Assembly (NCBI RefSeq): GCF_025628885.1
Contig: NZ_JAOTIF010000018.1
Coordinates: 1-64,000, forward strand
DNA: 64,000 nucleotides
Direction: 5' to 3'
Origin: Paraflavisolibacter caeni
GTDB lineage: Bacteria > Bacteroidota > Bacteroidia > Chitinophagales > Chitinophagaceae
The notes under the pieces are model-generated. The model saw nothing but the letters and a program-made list of their open reading frames with translations, searched no databases and was not told the DNA's origin. Position numbers and translations under genes: made by a program. Positions 41,001 through 49,764 of this stretch are shown here, piece by piece. Numbering within the stretch: position 1 is the first letter of the stretch; the number at the start of each line of letters is the position of its first letter.

Positions 41001-41375
41001 ACCTGGCGTTTCGATTTTGAAGTTCCTCCATTCATCAGGTACATATTCAATGGTACGAGAGACACAGCCATTTAATGATAATGCCCAACCCAGACCAAAT
41101 ACATCATAATTGTAGCCGGGCCTGATGGGTTTGGGAACAAATTTCAATGAAAGAGGTAATTTATAGCCCCGGTGGTTGATTTCGTATAGCGGTATAGAAA
41201 TATCCGGAGTTCCGGTTGAGTAATTAACCGAATATTTTCCATACATTTTAAATGCCTCTGCCTGAGGTGAGGTAGGCACAGAAGGAACTAGTGATTGAAC
41301 AGACTGGCCTTTTACTAAGGTTAGGCCACTCACCATCATCATGAACAGCAGCGAAAGAATTTTTTGCTTTTTCAT
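38031..41375 (-). CDS. YD-repeat/RHS-like secreted protein
   Basis: This 1114-residue protein has a signal peptide (about 1-24) and a family-typical start: PTSPQAEAFKMYGKYSVNY, TGTPDISIPLYEI and GLGWALSLNGCVSRTI. It goes on with a large beta-rich body and a C-terminus with YD repeats (YDPLIGMTSQTDVNGR, YYEYDSFGRLLLIKD). It lacks the RHS core and a toxin tip, ending at FEYKYKQ. Such proteins often stand before RHS genes in Bacteroidota. It could be a shell or surface partner of the giant RHS protein. Confidence 0.8.
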   Translation of the reverse strand: MKKQKILSLLFMMMVSGLTLVKGQSVQSLVPSVPTSPQAEAFKMYGKYSVNYSTGTPDISIPLYEINHRGYKLPLSLKFVPKPIRPGYNYDVFGLGWALSLNGCVSRTIEYVPDEWRNFKIETPGDPTLAPINFNHCGSCLTEYNYAHDKFNVVLPNGSGFDFIIDNQNDSRVYLVSDGRQVKITCNVLNSQIESFIIIDEDGVKYTFDAADYPRSDWTQVLYGGSYVSWQLTRIDLPNSSEPILFAYDIVMTPTGYTLEEGSLRFSGRYKLKENGSGSSIWVLESSSQRFNEITPNAYKMRLLTSVTYGTNGKNQIRVFYNSVSVGNSYQANKIQILEDQSVIKEISFGTTLRSGGVYDPGFNFPLATLDYVSIKGSDANATPLKYEFTNPSIVSFNAVDHWGYLTNTSGRDMPNFNIYVGWDLGPYPNGVTSVTKDNNDPSPFDKYKISLPSYSSYDCRSSNYAFAINRIKYPTGGYTDFEWESHQFLSLTDYNGDYAYDPQNRSIKYAPGIRIKTITAYSSSGVLTSKLNYRYGKTRGEVYGPNDLSPFNHTGLGEVVADPNVRTYLSYADWETAGYPAKNMIVGLNAMGQREVFANPYNILKGLPQQWGSAVTLSAGNFRRLLNGRRPIVYSEVTVYEGQIDEDNQIFPKGKTVYKYDLSGDFPWSSIEPNTYYGNTIGYVAKPYYYDRLMEKADYKFDGQAHQFKLVKKEKNIWAPMAINNYLDYVFGNNYLPEVYNLSSHPEGWDFYFGAPTFDVSGTFAGQPCYQGVSSLTGKTTTVYDQQGNLIITDEGYSYNERNQLIGKTIKTSDGKYISNSFAYPAISISGTPPIIADMVSKNIISPVIGTSTTISPGDITVSASKIDYAKFGANQIIKPAKSYELEIKPSGSQYVQRDEVIDYSPNGNPLEFVSKDGIRSAYLWGYDDRYMVAEAKNTSASEIAYSSFEDNSKGNWNYTGTVTIPTAGTFVPTGRSYYNLTSTTGLDKAVTNGKTYIISYWRNATTPYTVTGGTGTVTTGSTVNGWTYFEHKITATGTSLSISGTGSIDEVRLYPADAFMTTYTYDPLIGMTSQTDVNGRTSYYEYDSFGRLLLIKDMDGNVIKTFEYKYKQ

Positions 41376-41556
41376 CTAACTTGTATTTACAATCCAATAT
41401 TTTAAATGCGCCAAGGACATATTTTCAAACCTGACACCTCTTTTTATAGAAGTAATCATTTGATAATTTGAACATCAGGTTGACTGGCCCGCAAACATAA
41501 AAGCCGCATTAGAGTTCATTCAGCAATCACATCGTTTTTACTCTATATACTAATCA

Positions 41557-42993
41557 TTACTTCAAACAATATCCGATTCTAAACAGTACGGCCTGTGTTT
41601 TGGGTACCTGCTGGTTGGAAAGAAAATCCCACAACAGTTGCATGTTCCCTTTGATCTTCTTACTTACCTTATACTTCTTAGTGAGCCCCACCAGTCCACT
41701 CTTCTGCCAGGCTGAGTTGTTTTTAAGCTGCTCCACCGATTTGAATATAGATAAGTAGTTGAGCTCATACCCTCCACTGACATAAAAACTACCTTTCAGC
41801 TTTAGGTCCACATAACTCCTTAACCCCAACCCCTGGTGCGTCACCCGGATGTGCTGAATGCCACTGCCCCAGCCTATTTTATAAGCTGCTCCTATGCCAA
41901 TAGCGCTTTTGTCACTAAGCTTATAGCCCAACGTAGCAGCCACATCTGAATTAACAGGAAAGTAACTCCTGGCCTTCTGTGATTGGATATTGCCACCATA
42001 CTCAAGCCTTTTTAGAAAAGTCTTTGTCTTTTGTTGGTTGGGTTTAAAGTCTGGCTGCTCGATCTCACTGCTTGTATTTCCATAAGAACCACTGGTGTAT
42101 TGATTCACCTTATTTTTCAGCTCACTCAATTGGCTTTGTGCCCCTTGTACATTTTGCTGCAACATTTTAGTCACATCAACACCTGATCCAAACCTTTGCG
42201 CCAATTGCTCATTGAGCATGGCCCTGGTCTGCAGACCTTTCAGAGAAGCCGAAGAACCACCATTGGAAGTAGGCAATGCAAACAGACTTCCCAATTGAGA
42301 GTTGCGGGCAAAGAAATCCTTGAACTGGGGCACCTTCATGGCCACCTCCATCAGCTTAGCCTCCAGTTTGTTGGGATCTTCAAACAACTGTTTATACTCC
42401 TTTAGCTGTGCCTGGTAGTAATACACCTGCTTTTGATACTTCTTTAATTCCTTTAACATACCCAGCTTCTGAAGCTGTTCTTTCAATAATTGTTGTCTTT
42501 GTTGCAGGTATTTTTTGACCTGGTCTGTCTGGTTGAATCTTGCCTGCAGCCCCTCAAGGTTTTGCAGGGTCTTTTCCAGCTGTCGATTGTTTTTAACATC
42601 GGAGAGATTAGAGTTCTTTAGAAAGCTAAGGGCTGTGGAAAGAGAGTCCAAGTGACCGGAATAAACAGAGGAATACTTGCTTCCACTCTGTGGCAGGGAT
42701 TGCAAGGATCTGTAATTGCCTTCTGCATCTGAGAAGAGTTGACCTGCCAGCAGGGAATCTTTTTTAGAAAGTTTCTTTTTAAGTCTGCGTTCTTGTTTTT
42801 GCAGCTTTGATAGATACTTATCGGTTTGCTTGTCAAGCTTCCCTTCCAGGGCGGTTGCTTTTTTGTTGATGGAGATAAAGAGTTTATCGGGAAGTGTAAT
42901 GACTTTATGGAAAGTAGAATCCTGTGAGTAACCTTTGAACACAAAGGCAAGGCAAAGCATAAAGAGTACATAGGTATACTTACGGTTACTCAT
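41557..42993 (-). CDS. Coiled-coil protein with C-terminal outer-membrane barrel-like domain
   Basis: The 478-residue protein has a signal peptide (about 1-24) and a long Lys/Gln/Leu-rich coiled coil (about 40-240). After a middle segment, a C-terminal part (about 330-478) carries alternating beta strands such as GIGAAYKIGWGSGIQH and SFYVSGGYELNYLS, ending in RIGYCLK. This looks like an outer-membrane beta-barrel with periplasmic helical arm. It is the first gene of the RHS operon, 181 nt before the YD-repeat gene. It may be the outer-membrane anchor or exporter of the RHS proteins; this is inference. Confidence 0.7.
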   Translation of the reverse strand: MSNRKYTYVLFMLCLAFVFKGYSQDSTFHKVITLPDKLFISINKKATALEGKLDKQTDKYLSKLQKQERRLKKKLSKKDSLLAGQLFSDAEGNYRSLQSLPQSGSKYSSVYSGHLDSLSTALSFLKNSNLSDVKNNRQLEKTLQNLEGLQARFNQTDQVKKYLQQRQQLLKEQLQKLGMLKELKKYQKQVYYYQAQLKEYKQLFEDPNKLEAKLMEVAMKVPQFKDFFARNSQLGSLFALPTSNGGSSASLKGLQTRAMLNEQLAQRFGSGVDVTKMLQQNVQGAQSQLSELKNKVNQYTSGSYGNTSSEIEQPDFKPNQQKTKTFLKRLEYGGNIQSQKARSYFPVNSDVAATLGYKLSDKSAIGIGAAYKIGWGSGIQHIRVTHQGLGLRSYVDLKLKGSFYVSGGYELNYLSIFKSVEQLKNNSAWQKSGLVGLTKKYKVSKKIKGNMQLLWDFLSNQQVPKTQAVLFRIGYCLK

Positions 42994-43226
42994 AGCAGTT
43001 AGTTAATTTCGAACAATTTAAATCACTTTTGACAGATCAATACTCCGGTTAGTATTCAGCTCTGAATCTGCCGAAGTTCAGACACAGGATATAAACATGT
43101 TTTAATTTTATATCACTTAGGTCCAAATTCACGTTGATAAATATGGTATTGGTCATTAGTTGGTTCATGTAAAATCTTGATGTCTGCCATTGAAAATCTG
43201 ACACTCTTTTCTTTAGACAGACTGAG

Positions 43227-43600
43227 CTAGTAAGCTGCTCTATCCAGAGATACAGCAGTCAGGGCCATATTGAAATGGGTATGCAGCTTTTGCTCGCTTC
43301 TGGCCTGACAGTCCTCCATGCCTGCATATTGCTTGGCATCGCGAATCAAGAACTCCAAATGAAAACGCAATCCATAATAGCGACACATTAACAAAGCATC
43401 CCCCTGGATATCTGTGGAGATCATAATCTCTGGCAGCTCTCTACCTGTGTAATAAACAAAGGCAGCCAATACCTTCCTCTTCAACTGCACCGCATAGACC
43501 ACACTGCATGAATCTTGACCTCACTGTCCCTGTAGCAGCATTTAATTCTGCGCCAGCAGCACTTTGATTCGCTGATATCTTTTACCAACTACAAAGTATC
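43227..43600 (-). pseudogene. Transposase remnant (DDE, IS4-like C-terminal part)
   Basis: A 91-codon frame (43227-43502) contains GLRFHLEFLIRDAKQYAG and DCQARSEQKLHTHFNMALTA, which match the end of DDE transposases with an FRDAKQ box. The frame is broken upstream: KIHAV continues in another phase near 43510, and further stops follow. It is thus a decayed insertion sequence at the border between the RHS operon and the glycosidase operon. No terminal repeats were recognised. The gap to 43967 holds nothing else. Confidence 0.75.
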
Positions 43601-43967
43601 TTAATCCCTGGCTACAGCATATTTTTCATTGGAAACAGCTTGAGTAGTTTTCAACTTTAATAATTGCCCCCTGTAGACACAGAGCGCATAAACTATTGCT
43701 TGCCATATGAGAATCTTTAAATATTTCTATAAATATTTCTCCACAATTCAAACTGCTATAGACATTTTTAAATGAGTCCATTACAGAGCAGTTAACCGTT
43801 CATAGATCAATTTTTGGATGTTACAATTATATTCATAAAATTCAGGCTAAGAATGCAGAATAAATAGCACATTTAGAGAAATTACTGTAACAAATGTTTT
43901 AAATTTTAAGAAGGATTGATCAAGAATTGAAGAAGAACCAACTTTCCCGGCGCATACACTTGCTGTT

Positions 43968-45821
43968 CTAATTTTTCCTCTGAGGAGAAATCCTGTATAG
44001 ACCGGCGCCATGGCGTCTGATGTAAGGGGCAAATTCATTGCTGAATACACCTATTTTTTTTCCGGTCCAGAGATCTTTTACTGTGCATGCTGAGTTGAAG
44101 CCCAGTTCTTTTAACTGCACGGCTATTTGAGCAGAGTCGGCAGGCATAGGACCGGAGGGATTTTGGGTAAAGACCATGAATTGTAAGGTTGCACCTGCAT
44201 TTTGTACAGCACCTGCCTTGTCCAATCCTGCCATGGCTTTAAAACGGGTATATCCTTCCGGGATATCGAATTCGATTACTGAGTTGGAGTGCGTACCGAT
44301 GCCGCTTTCATATTTCTGGTCATTCACGACCAGGTCACTGCCGGATACACCTTTGTTCATCCTGGCTCTTCCCCATCCTGCTGTGGCTTTGGTCCACTTG
44401 AGGGATGTCAGGGCAAGAGAGTCACTGCCCTTATACAATGTAGGTGTGATCCAGTCGGCATGGTCCCAATCGATATTGTCACCTGCGTCACTTACAGCCA
44501 GGTACAATTTCTTTGCCCCAGTGATATCCACATCCACCATCTTACTACCACCTGGTGTTTCCCTGTTGATCAGACCACTGGACCATACGGCTTTATCTGC
44601 TACCATTTCCTGTTGATCCTGTGCATTGAACAATGCCAGGTATTTATCGCCGGTTTTGGGATCATCAGCTACCCATGCTACCAGGTCATTGTTGTTGAAT
44701 AATTCTTTGTTATTGCGGCTATACTTCAATACATCTAAAACATCTTTATTAGTGAGCAGTGATAAGGTAAAAGGATCGTTATCAGGTAAATGACCGCCAA
44801 ACATTAAGGGCGAACGGAAGATAGACCATAGCGTCATGAGGGTGTATTGCTCGTCTTTTGAGAAAGCGCTCATGCGGTCATTGCCCCTTTCTGCGCGGAT
44901 ACCAATGTGTCCCAGCGGCAACATATCGCCATCAGGCCATGCTCCTTCCATTCTGTACGAATTCCAGCGTTTGAATACTGCAAAGTGCTCTTTGAGCTGC
45001 TGCCAGCTGTCCCAGAAGTCACCTACCGTGCGCCACATGTTAGCGTTTTGCTGTACATGATCGGCATGGTCTATGGGCGTTTCACCAGGCGAAGTGCTCA
45101 ATAGGATTTTGCGGCCTGTGCGGTCAATAGCTTTGCGGATCATCTCCACTTCGCCCTGGTGGTAAATGGGAGAGGAAAGGTCGTCCACTTTCACAAAGTC
45201 CAAGCCCCAGGAAGCATAGAGTTCAAATAAAGAATTGTAATATTCCTGTGCCCCTTCCATGCCCGCAACGACGGTGTACATATCATGCAACCAGCGGCAC
45301 TGGTCTTTTTCGGAGTACACGTCTTTTGCTGTGGCCTTGCTGCCTTTGATGGGCAGGTTGCGTTTAACGGCCTCTACAGGTATACCCCGCATGATGTGAA
45401 TTCCAAACTTTAGCCCTTTACTATGGATGTAATCAGCCAGTGGTTTAAAGCCTTTGCCACCTGCAGCCGATGGGAAGCGATTTTCAGCTGGTGTAAACCT
45501 GCCATATTCGTCGATAGCATATTGCGGATCTTTCTCATTATAACCATGCGCCTTGTCATTGGCAACATACCAGCGAATGTCTACGATTATATAGTTCCAA
45601 CCATAAGGCTTGAGGTATTTCGACATGTAGTCGGCATTGGCTTTTACTTCACTTTCTACGACAGTCGGCCCGAAGCAGTCCCAGCTATTCCAACCCAATG
45701 GAGGCGTGGCTGCCCACTGGTGAAAATTAGATTTAGAAACAGATGTTTGGGCATGAACAGATCCCACAAAACTTCCGAGGAATAATGAAGCAATGAACAA
45801 TCGTTTTGATAAAAAATTCAT
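43968..45821 (-). CDS. GH27 alpha-galactosidase-type enzyme with NPCBM domain
   Basis: The 617-residue protein has a signal peptide (about 1-25), a GH27 (beta/alpha)8 domain with TPPLGWNSWDCFG (39-51), the nucleophile region DFVKVDDLSS (Asp213) and WRTVGDFWDSW. A C-terminal NPCBM/CBM51-like module spans about 465-600 (KYESGIGTHSNSVIEF). GH27 enzymes remove terminal alpha-galactose and, in some, alpha-GalNAc or beta-arabinopyranose. It is the last gene of the operon, 153 nt after the GH28/GH92 fusion. Substrate specificity is not certain. Confidence 0.9.
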   Translation of the reverse strand: MNFLSKRLFIASLFLGSFVGSVHAQTSVSKSNFHQWAATPPLGWNSWDCFGPTVVESEVKANADYMSKYLKPYGWNYIIVDIRWYVANDKAHGYNEKDPQYAIDEYGRFTPAENRFPSAAGGKGFKPLADYIHSKGLKFGIHIMRGIPVEAVKRNLPIKGSKATAKDVYSEKDQCRWLHDMYTVVAGMEGAQEYYNSLFELYASWGLDFVKVDDLSSPIYHQGEVEMIRKAIDRTGRKILLSTSPGETPIDHADHVQQNANMWRTVGDFWDSWQQLKEHFAVFKRWNSYRMEGAWPDGDMLPLGHIGIRAERGNDRMSAFSKDEQYTLMTLWSIFRSPLMFGGHLPDNDPFTLSLLTNKDVLDVLKYSRNNKELFNNNDLVAWVADDPKTGDKYLALFNAQDQQEMVADKAVWSSGLINRETPGGSKMVDVDITGAKKLYLAVSDAGDNIDWDHADWITPTLYKGSDSLALTSLKWTKATAGWGRARMNKGVSGSDLVVNDQKYESGIGTHSNSVIEFDIPEGYTRFKAMAGLDKAGAVQNAGATLQFMVFTQNPSGPMPADSAQIAVQLKELGFNSACTVKDLWTGKKIGVFSNEFAPYIRRHGAGLYRISPQRKN

Positions 45822-45974
45822 TTTCTATCGTAATTAATTTAATGAATGGTGCGTTGATTTTATACTAGTTGAATCCCTGCTATAAACAGTTCACAACCAA
45901 TAAATGTACAAATTACAATTTATTTTTTATCAACAACGCTACAAGTGCTACAAAACCATGCTGGCAATATTCAG

Positions 45975-48900
45975 TTATGGCCGACCCCAGGAAGAAGAAG
46001 GCGTCGATTGTAAATAGATCTCAAGCTTACCACCTTTCATGATGTCCTTATACTGGAAAAAACTTTTCGTATATGGTTTCCCATTCCAGTTCACCTTTTC
46101 TATATAAATAGCATCCGGGGATTTTTTATTACATACGATCTCCAATTTTTTATTACCGACTAAGGCTAAGGTAATTTTATCAAAGACCGGTGAACAAATT
46201 GCAAAAGCCCCGCTAACAGGATCTACAGGATAAAAGCCTAATGCTGCAAAAACATACCAAGCACTCATTTGTCCTGCATCATCATTTCCACTCAAGCCAC
46301 CTGGTCCATCACTGTATTCTTCAGCCAATATATTTCGAACTGCCTTTTGTGTTTTCCATGGCGAGGCGGTATAATTATACATGAATGGGATTTGATGCCC
46401 CGGTTCATTTCCATGCCAGTATTCATTCTTTTGAAATAAGCTGTCCAAAGCATTTTCCAATGCCTTTGGTCCGCCCATTAAATCAGAGAGCCCCTTAACA
46501 TCATGGGGAACATAAAAAGTATACTGCCTTGGAGTACCTTCTGTTATATAAGGTTCGCGGTGATCGGGCAAATAGGGATCATACCATTTACCTGTGGCAT
46601 ACCTTCCTCTGACCATACCAACAGAACGGTCAAAAACATTACGGTAATTAGTTGCTCTTTTTTGCAATGCTTTATAATCATTCAATTTTCCCAGGCCTTT
46701 TGCTACAATAGACAAAGCATAATCATCATAAGCATATTCCAGGGTCCGGCTTACCTGTTCTTTTTTATGAAATGCTTCCTGCACACTATCTTCCATGGGA
46801 ATGTAACCATACTTCAAATAAGAAGTCAAGGCCCTGCGTCCCTTGCCATTGATATAATCTTCCTTTGGAGCTATATTAAATGCGTTCTGGCGCATTAACC
46901 TGTAAGCTTCTTCAACATCATAATTACGAATACCTTTAGCATAAGCGGATGCAATAAATGCAGTAACATGATCTCCAATCATCGCAGCAGTATAACTATT
47001 CCAACATGGGAATATAGGTAGCCATCCACCTTGCTGCCCTTTTAAGACCATCGATTGAACAAAGTTGTTCACTAAGGATGGTTGTAGCATTTCAAGCAAT
47101 GGTAATTGAGCCCGGTAGGTATCCCACATGGAAAAATCATCATAATAATTCCCATTGGTCGCTCTCTTTAATTCATAATTGCCGGAAAACTTTGGATACA
47201 CACCATCCACATCACTAAAAAGCCTGGGGTGCTGCATGGCATGATACATTGCAGTGTAGAAGATGCGTTTGTCTTTGTCATTGCTCGTTTCTACGCTGAT
47301 TTGTCCTAGAGCTTTTTCCCATTTGTCTTTTGCCGAAGCAAGTACCGATTCAAAATCCCATACCGGTATTTCCTGCTGTAAATTTCTTTTGGCTCCTTCA
47401 AGACTACTGAATGATGTACCAATTCGTATTCTCAGTTGTTCTCCCTTATTCAATTGAAAGCCAACAAATGCGCCAATGTCTTTTTGCTTGCTGATGCTGT
47501 CAGCATTGATCATACCAGAAGCATTGAAGACACCACTTGAACCTATCCTTTTCTCAAATTGGATGAAAAAGTATCCACTAAAACCGGCAGGTTCTCCCCA
47601 TCCCTGGTAGATACGATGAACAGGATTATATCCCCAGACTTCACCCTTCTCTTTATCAAACTTTACAAAGCCGACCTGTTCATCACTATTCGGCCTTATC
47701 AGCAGGAATAGGCTATCGCTTTCCTGCATGGTAAACTGCATCAAACCACACCTTTCAGTTGCTGTCATCTCTACTGCAAGATGAGGAAGATCTAACTTAT
47801 AGTAGGCAGGTGTAGTGATCTCATTCTTATGGGAGAAAGGAACAGCATATTCGGCAGCATTTGTTTTTAGTTTACCGGTAACAGGCATGATGGTAAAGCT
47901 TCCATAATCCTGGGTACAAGAGCCGCTCAGCCAGTGTGTACCACGAAAGCCAGTGAGCATGCTATCTTTAAAGAAATAAGGAGGAATACACTTTGTTTCT
48001 GTCAACCGTGTTTCAGGTGCCCATTGCGTCATGGCAAAAGGTAGCCCCACTGCAGGGATGGTATTCGCATTGTGTTCTGTTCCTTCACCATGTTTCAATG
48101 CAGCAGGAGTCGTACTTGCAGCAGTACCAGATAGAGGTTGCACATATTGTAAATTTTGCTGCTTCTGATCAACAGGTAACCTTAACTTTTGAAGCGAATG
48201 ATCTGAAACTTTATTGAGCACAATAACCGGGATCTTTGATGAAGGAATCTCCAGGTCTACCAACGCCAGTTTTTTCACATCATCAAAAATCATAGCGGCA
48301 CGGTAGTCATCTTCTTTACTTGTGAGTTTAATGTTTTTCATTTTAAGACCTTCAACATGCCGAATAAAAAATCCCCAGGCTGGCAACTCTCCAAACATAG
48401 AGAATTCCGGATAATCTTTTTCTGCTTCAGTTACCATATGAAGTGAATCAAGAGGAATATAATTTACCTCTTTTTTACCTCCACCTACATAAGTGATATT
48501 GATATTCTCTAACAATATATTTTGTACAGGGTGACCGGGTAAACCACTGATAGAGGAAGGAAATACATTGTGCTTATAGATGATTGCATTAGGATCTTTA
48601 TAAGAATGGTTCCAGGGAGAAACGCTGATCAGCTTATTTTGGTCAGGTACAATACCCGGAGGGTATCTCAGCAGAGGCCCTTCCATTTCATAGCCAGCAT
48701 CTGGTTTACCTGCAGGCACTTCTACAGTTACATCTTTTATGACTATATTTTGAATTCCAGAATATGTTGTATCCTTATTCCGGTGCGCTGACCTTATAAA
48801 TATAGCATTACCTGTATTCTTAGCCTTTACGCCCTGGATGTCTATGTTTTCAAGAAACCCGCCGTCAACAGCTTCCAGTGCAATGGCAGAACGATAAGTG

Positions 48901-49742
48901 TCATATATTTCAAGATTTCTAACCTTGATGTTTTTAAAGCCGCCCTTTGAACTAGTGCCTAATTTAAAAGCGTTGGCACTTGAACGCAGCTTACAGTTTT
49001 CAACATAAATGCTTTCACAAAAATCATTTGCGTTTACTGACTTTAAACAAATTGCATCATCTGCAGAATTGATGGAAGAATTGGTAATCTTTACATTTTT
49101 ACAATCAACAATATCAAGCCCATCATTGTTCCAGTAGGCCATACTTTCCAATTTAATGCCATCGATCAATATATTTCGGCAACGCTCAAAATGTGTCACC
49201 CAGTTTGTAGCATCTTTAAAGAAAACGCCAACAATTTTCACATTCGTACATTCTTCCAAATAAAGAAGATTCGTCCGGGTGCCTTCACCTGGCCGCTTTA
49301 CTTTCCATTCCTTGTCAACCAGTGTCCCTTCCTCCAAACGTTTAAAAATATCCTTCATCAGTTCACGACCCTTGCCATCAATGATACCATTACCTGTTAT
49401 AGAAATATCATGTTGCTTTACTGCGATGATCAATGACGGATGTTTCACCTTTTCATAATCAATACGTTTATCGCTTCCCTGAATAACCGCGCCATCTTGC
49501 AAATGAAGACGAACACCGGATTTCAATTCTATGGAACCAGTTACAAATACTCCTTTTGGTACAACAACCATCCCGCCACCACTTTTTGAAGCGTCATCAA
49601 TGGCTTTCTGTATGGCTTGTGCATTGTTTGTTTTACCATCAGCTTTAGCGCCATAACTGACAATATTGAACTGCTTCTGTTGCGCGCATACAGATGCACT
49701 AAAGAAAAATAAGAAGGTTAGAGAGGTCAATAAAGATTGCAT
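45975..49742 (-). CDS. GH28-GH92 fusion glycosidase
   Basis: The 1255-residue protein has a signal peptide (about 1-20). The first half is a GH28 beta-helix (about 22-530) with NNDGLDIVD, NSADDAICLK and AFKLGTSSK motifs. The second half is a GH92 domain (about 535-1255), starting at YVQPLSGTAASTTP and ending with GGLSGNDDAGQMSAWYVF, where the Asp pair is the catalytic base of GH92. GH28 enzymes hydrolyse alpha-galacturonosyl links, GH92 alpha-mannosyl links. There is no stop or frame change at the join, so the fusion is real. It lies 22 nt after the separate GH92 gene. Confidence 0.9.
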   Translation of the reverse strand: MQSLLTSLTFLFFFSASVCAQQKQFNIVSYGAKADGKTNNAQAIQKAIDDASKSGGGMVVVPKGVFVTGSIELKSGVRLHLQDGAVIQGSDKRIDYEKVKHPSLIIAVKQHDISITGNGIIDGKGRELMKDIFKRLEEGTLVDKEWKVKRPGEGTRTNLLYLEECTNVKIVGVFFKDATNWVTHFERCRNILIDGIKLESMAYWNNDGLDIVDCKNVKITNSSINSADDAICLKSVNANDFCESIYVENCKLRSSANAFKLGTSSKGGFKNIKVRNLEIYDTYRSAIALEAVDGGFLENIDIQGVKAKNTGNAIFIRSAHRNKDTTYSGIQNIVIKDVTVEVPAGKPDAGYEMEGPLLRYPPGIVPDQNKLISVSPWNHSYKDPNAIIYKHNVFPSSISGLPGHPVQNILLENINITYVGGGKKEVNYIPLDSLHMVTEAEKDYPEFSMFGELPAWGFFIRHVEGLKMKNIKLTSKEDDYRAAMIFDDVKKLALVDLEIPSSKIPVIVLNKVSDHSLQKLRLPVDQKQQNLQYVQPLSGTAASTTPAALKHGEGTEHNANTIPAVGLPFAMTQWAPETRLTETKCIPPYFFKDSMLTGFRGTHWLSGSCTQDYGSFTIMPVTGKLKTNAAEYAVPFSHKNEITTPAYYKLDLPHLAVEMTATERCGLMQFTMQESDSLFLLIRPNSDEQVGFVKFDKEKGEVWGYNPVHRIYQGWGEPAGFSGYFFIQFEKRIGSSGVFNASGMINADSISKQKDIGAFVGFQLNKGEQLRIRIGTSFSSLEGAKRNLQQEIPVWDFESVLASAKDKWEKALGQISVETSNDKDKRIFYTAMYHAMQHPRLFSDVDGVYPKFSGNYELKRATNGNYYDDFSMWDTYRAQLPLLEMLQPSLVNNFVQSMVLKGQQGGWLPIFPCWNSYTAAMIGDHVTAFIASAYAKGIRNYDVEEAYRLMRQNAFNIAPKEDYINGKGRRALTSYLKYGYIPMEDSVQEAFHKKEQVSRTLEYAYDDYALSIVAKGLGKLNDYKALQKRATNYRNVFDRSVGMVRGRYATGKWYDPYLPDHREPYITEGTPRQYTFYVPHDVKGLSDLMGGPKALENALDSLFQKNEYWHGNEPGHQIPFMYNYTASPWKTQKAVRNILAEEYSDGPGGLSGNDDAGQMSAWYVFAALGFYPVDPVSGAFAICSPVFDKITLALVGNKKLEIVCNKKSPDAIYIEKVNWNGKPYTKSFFQYKDIMKGGKLEIYLQSTPSSSWGRP

Positions 49743-49764
49743 GTGCCTTGATTAAATATAATCC

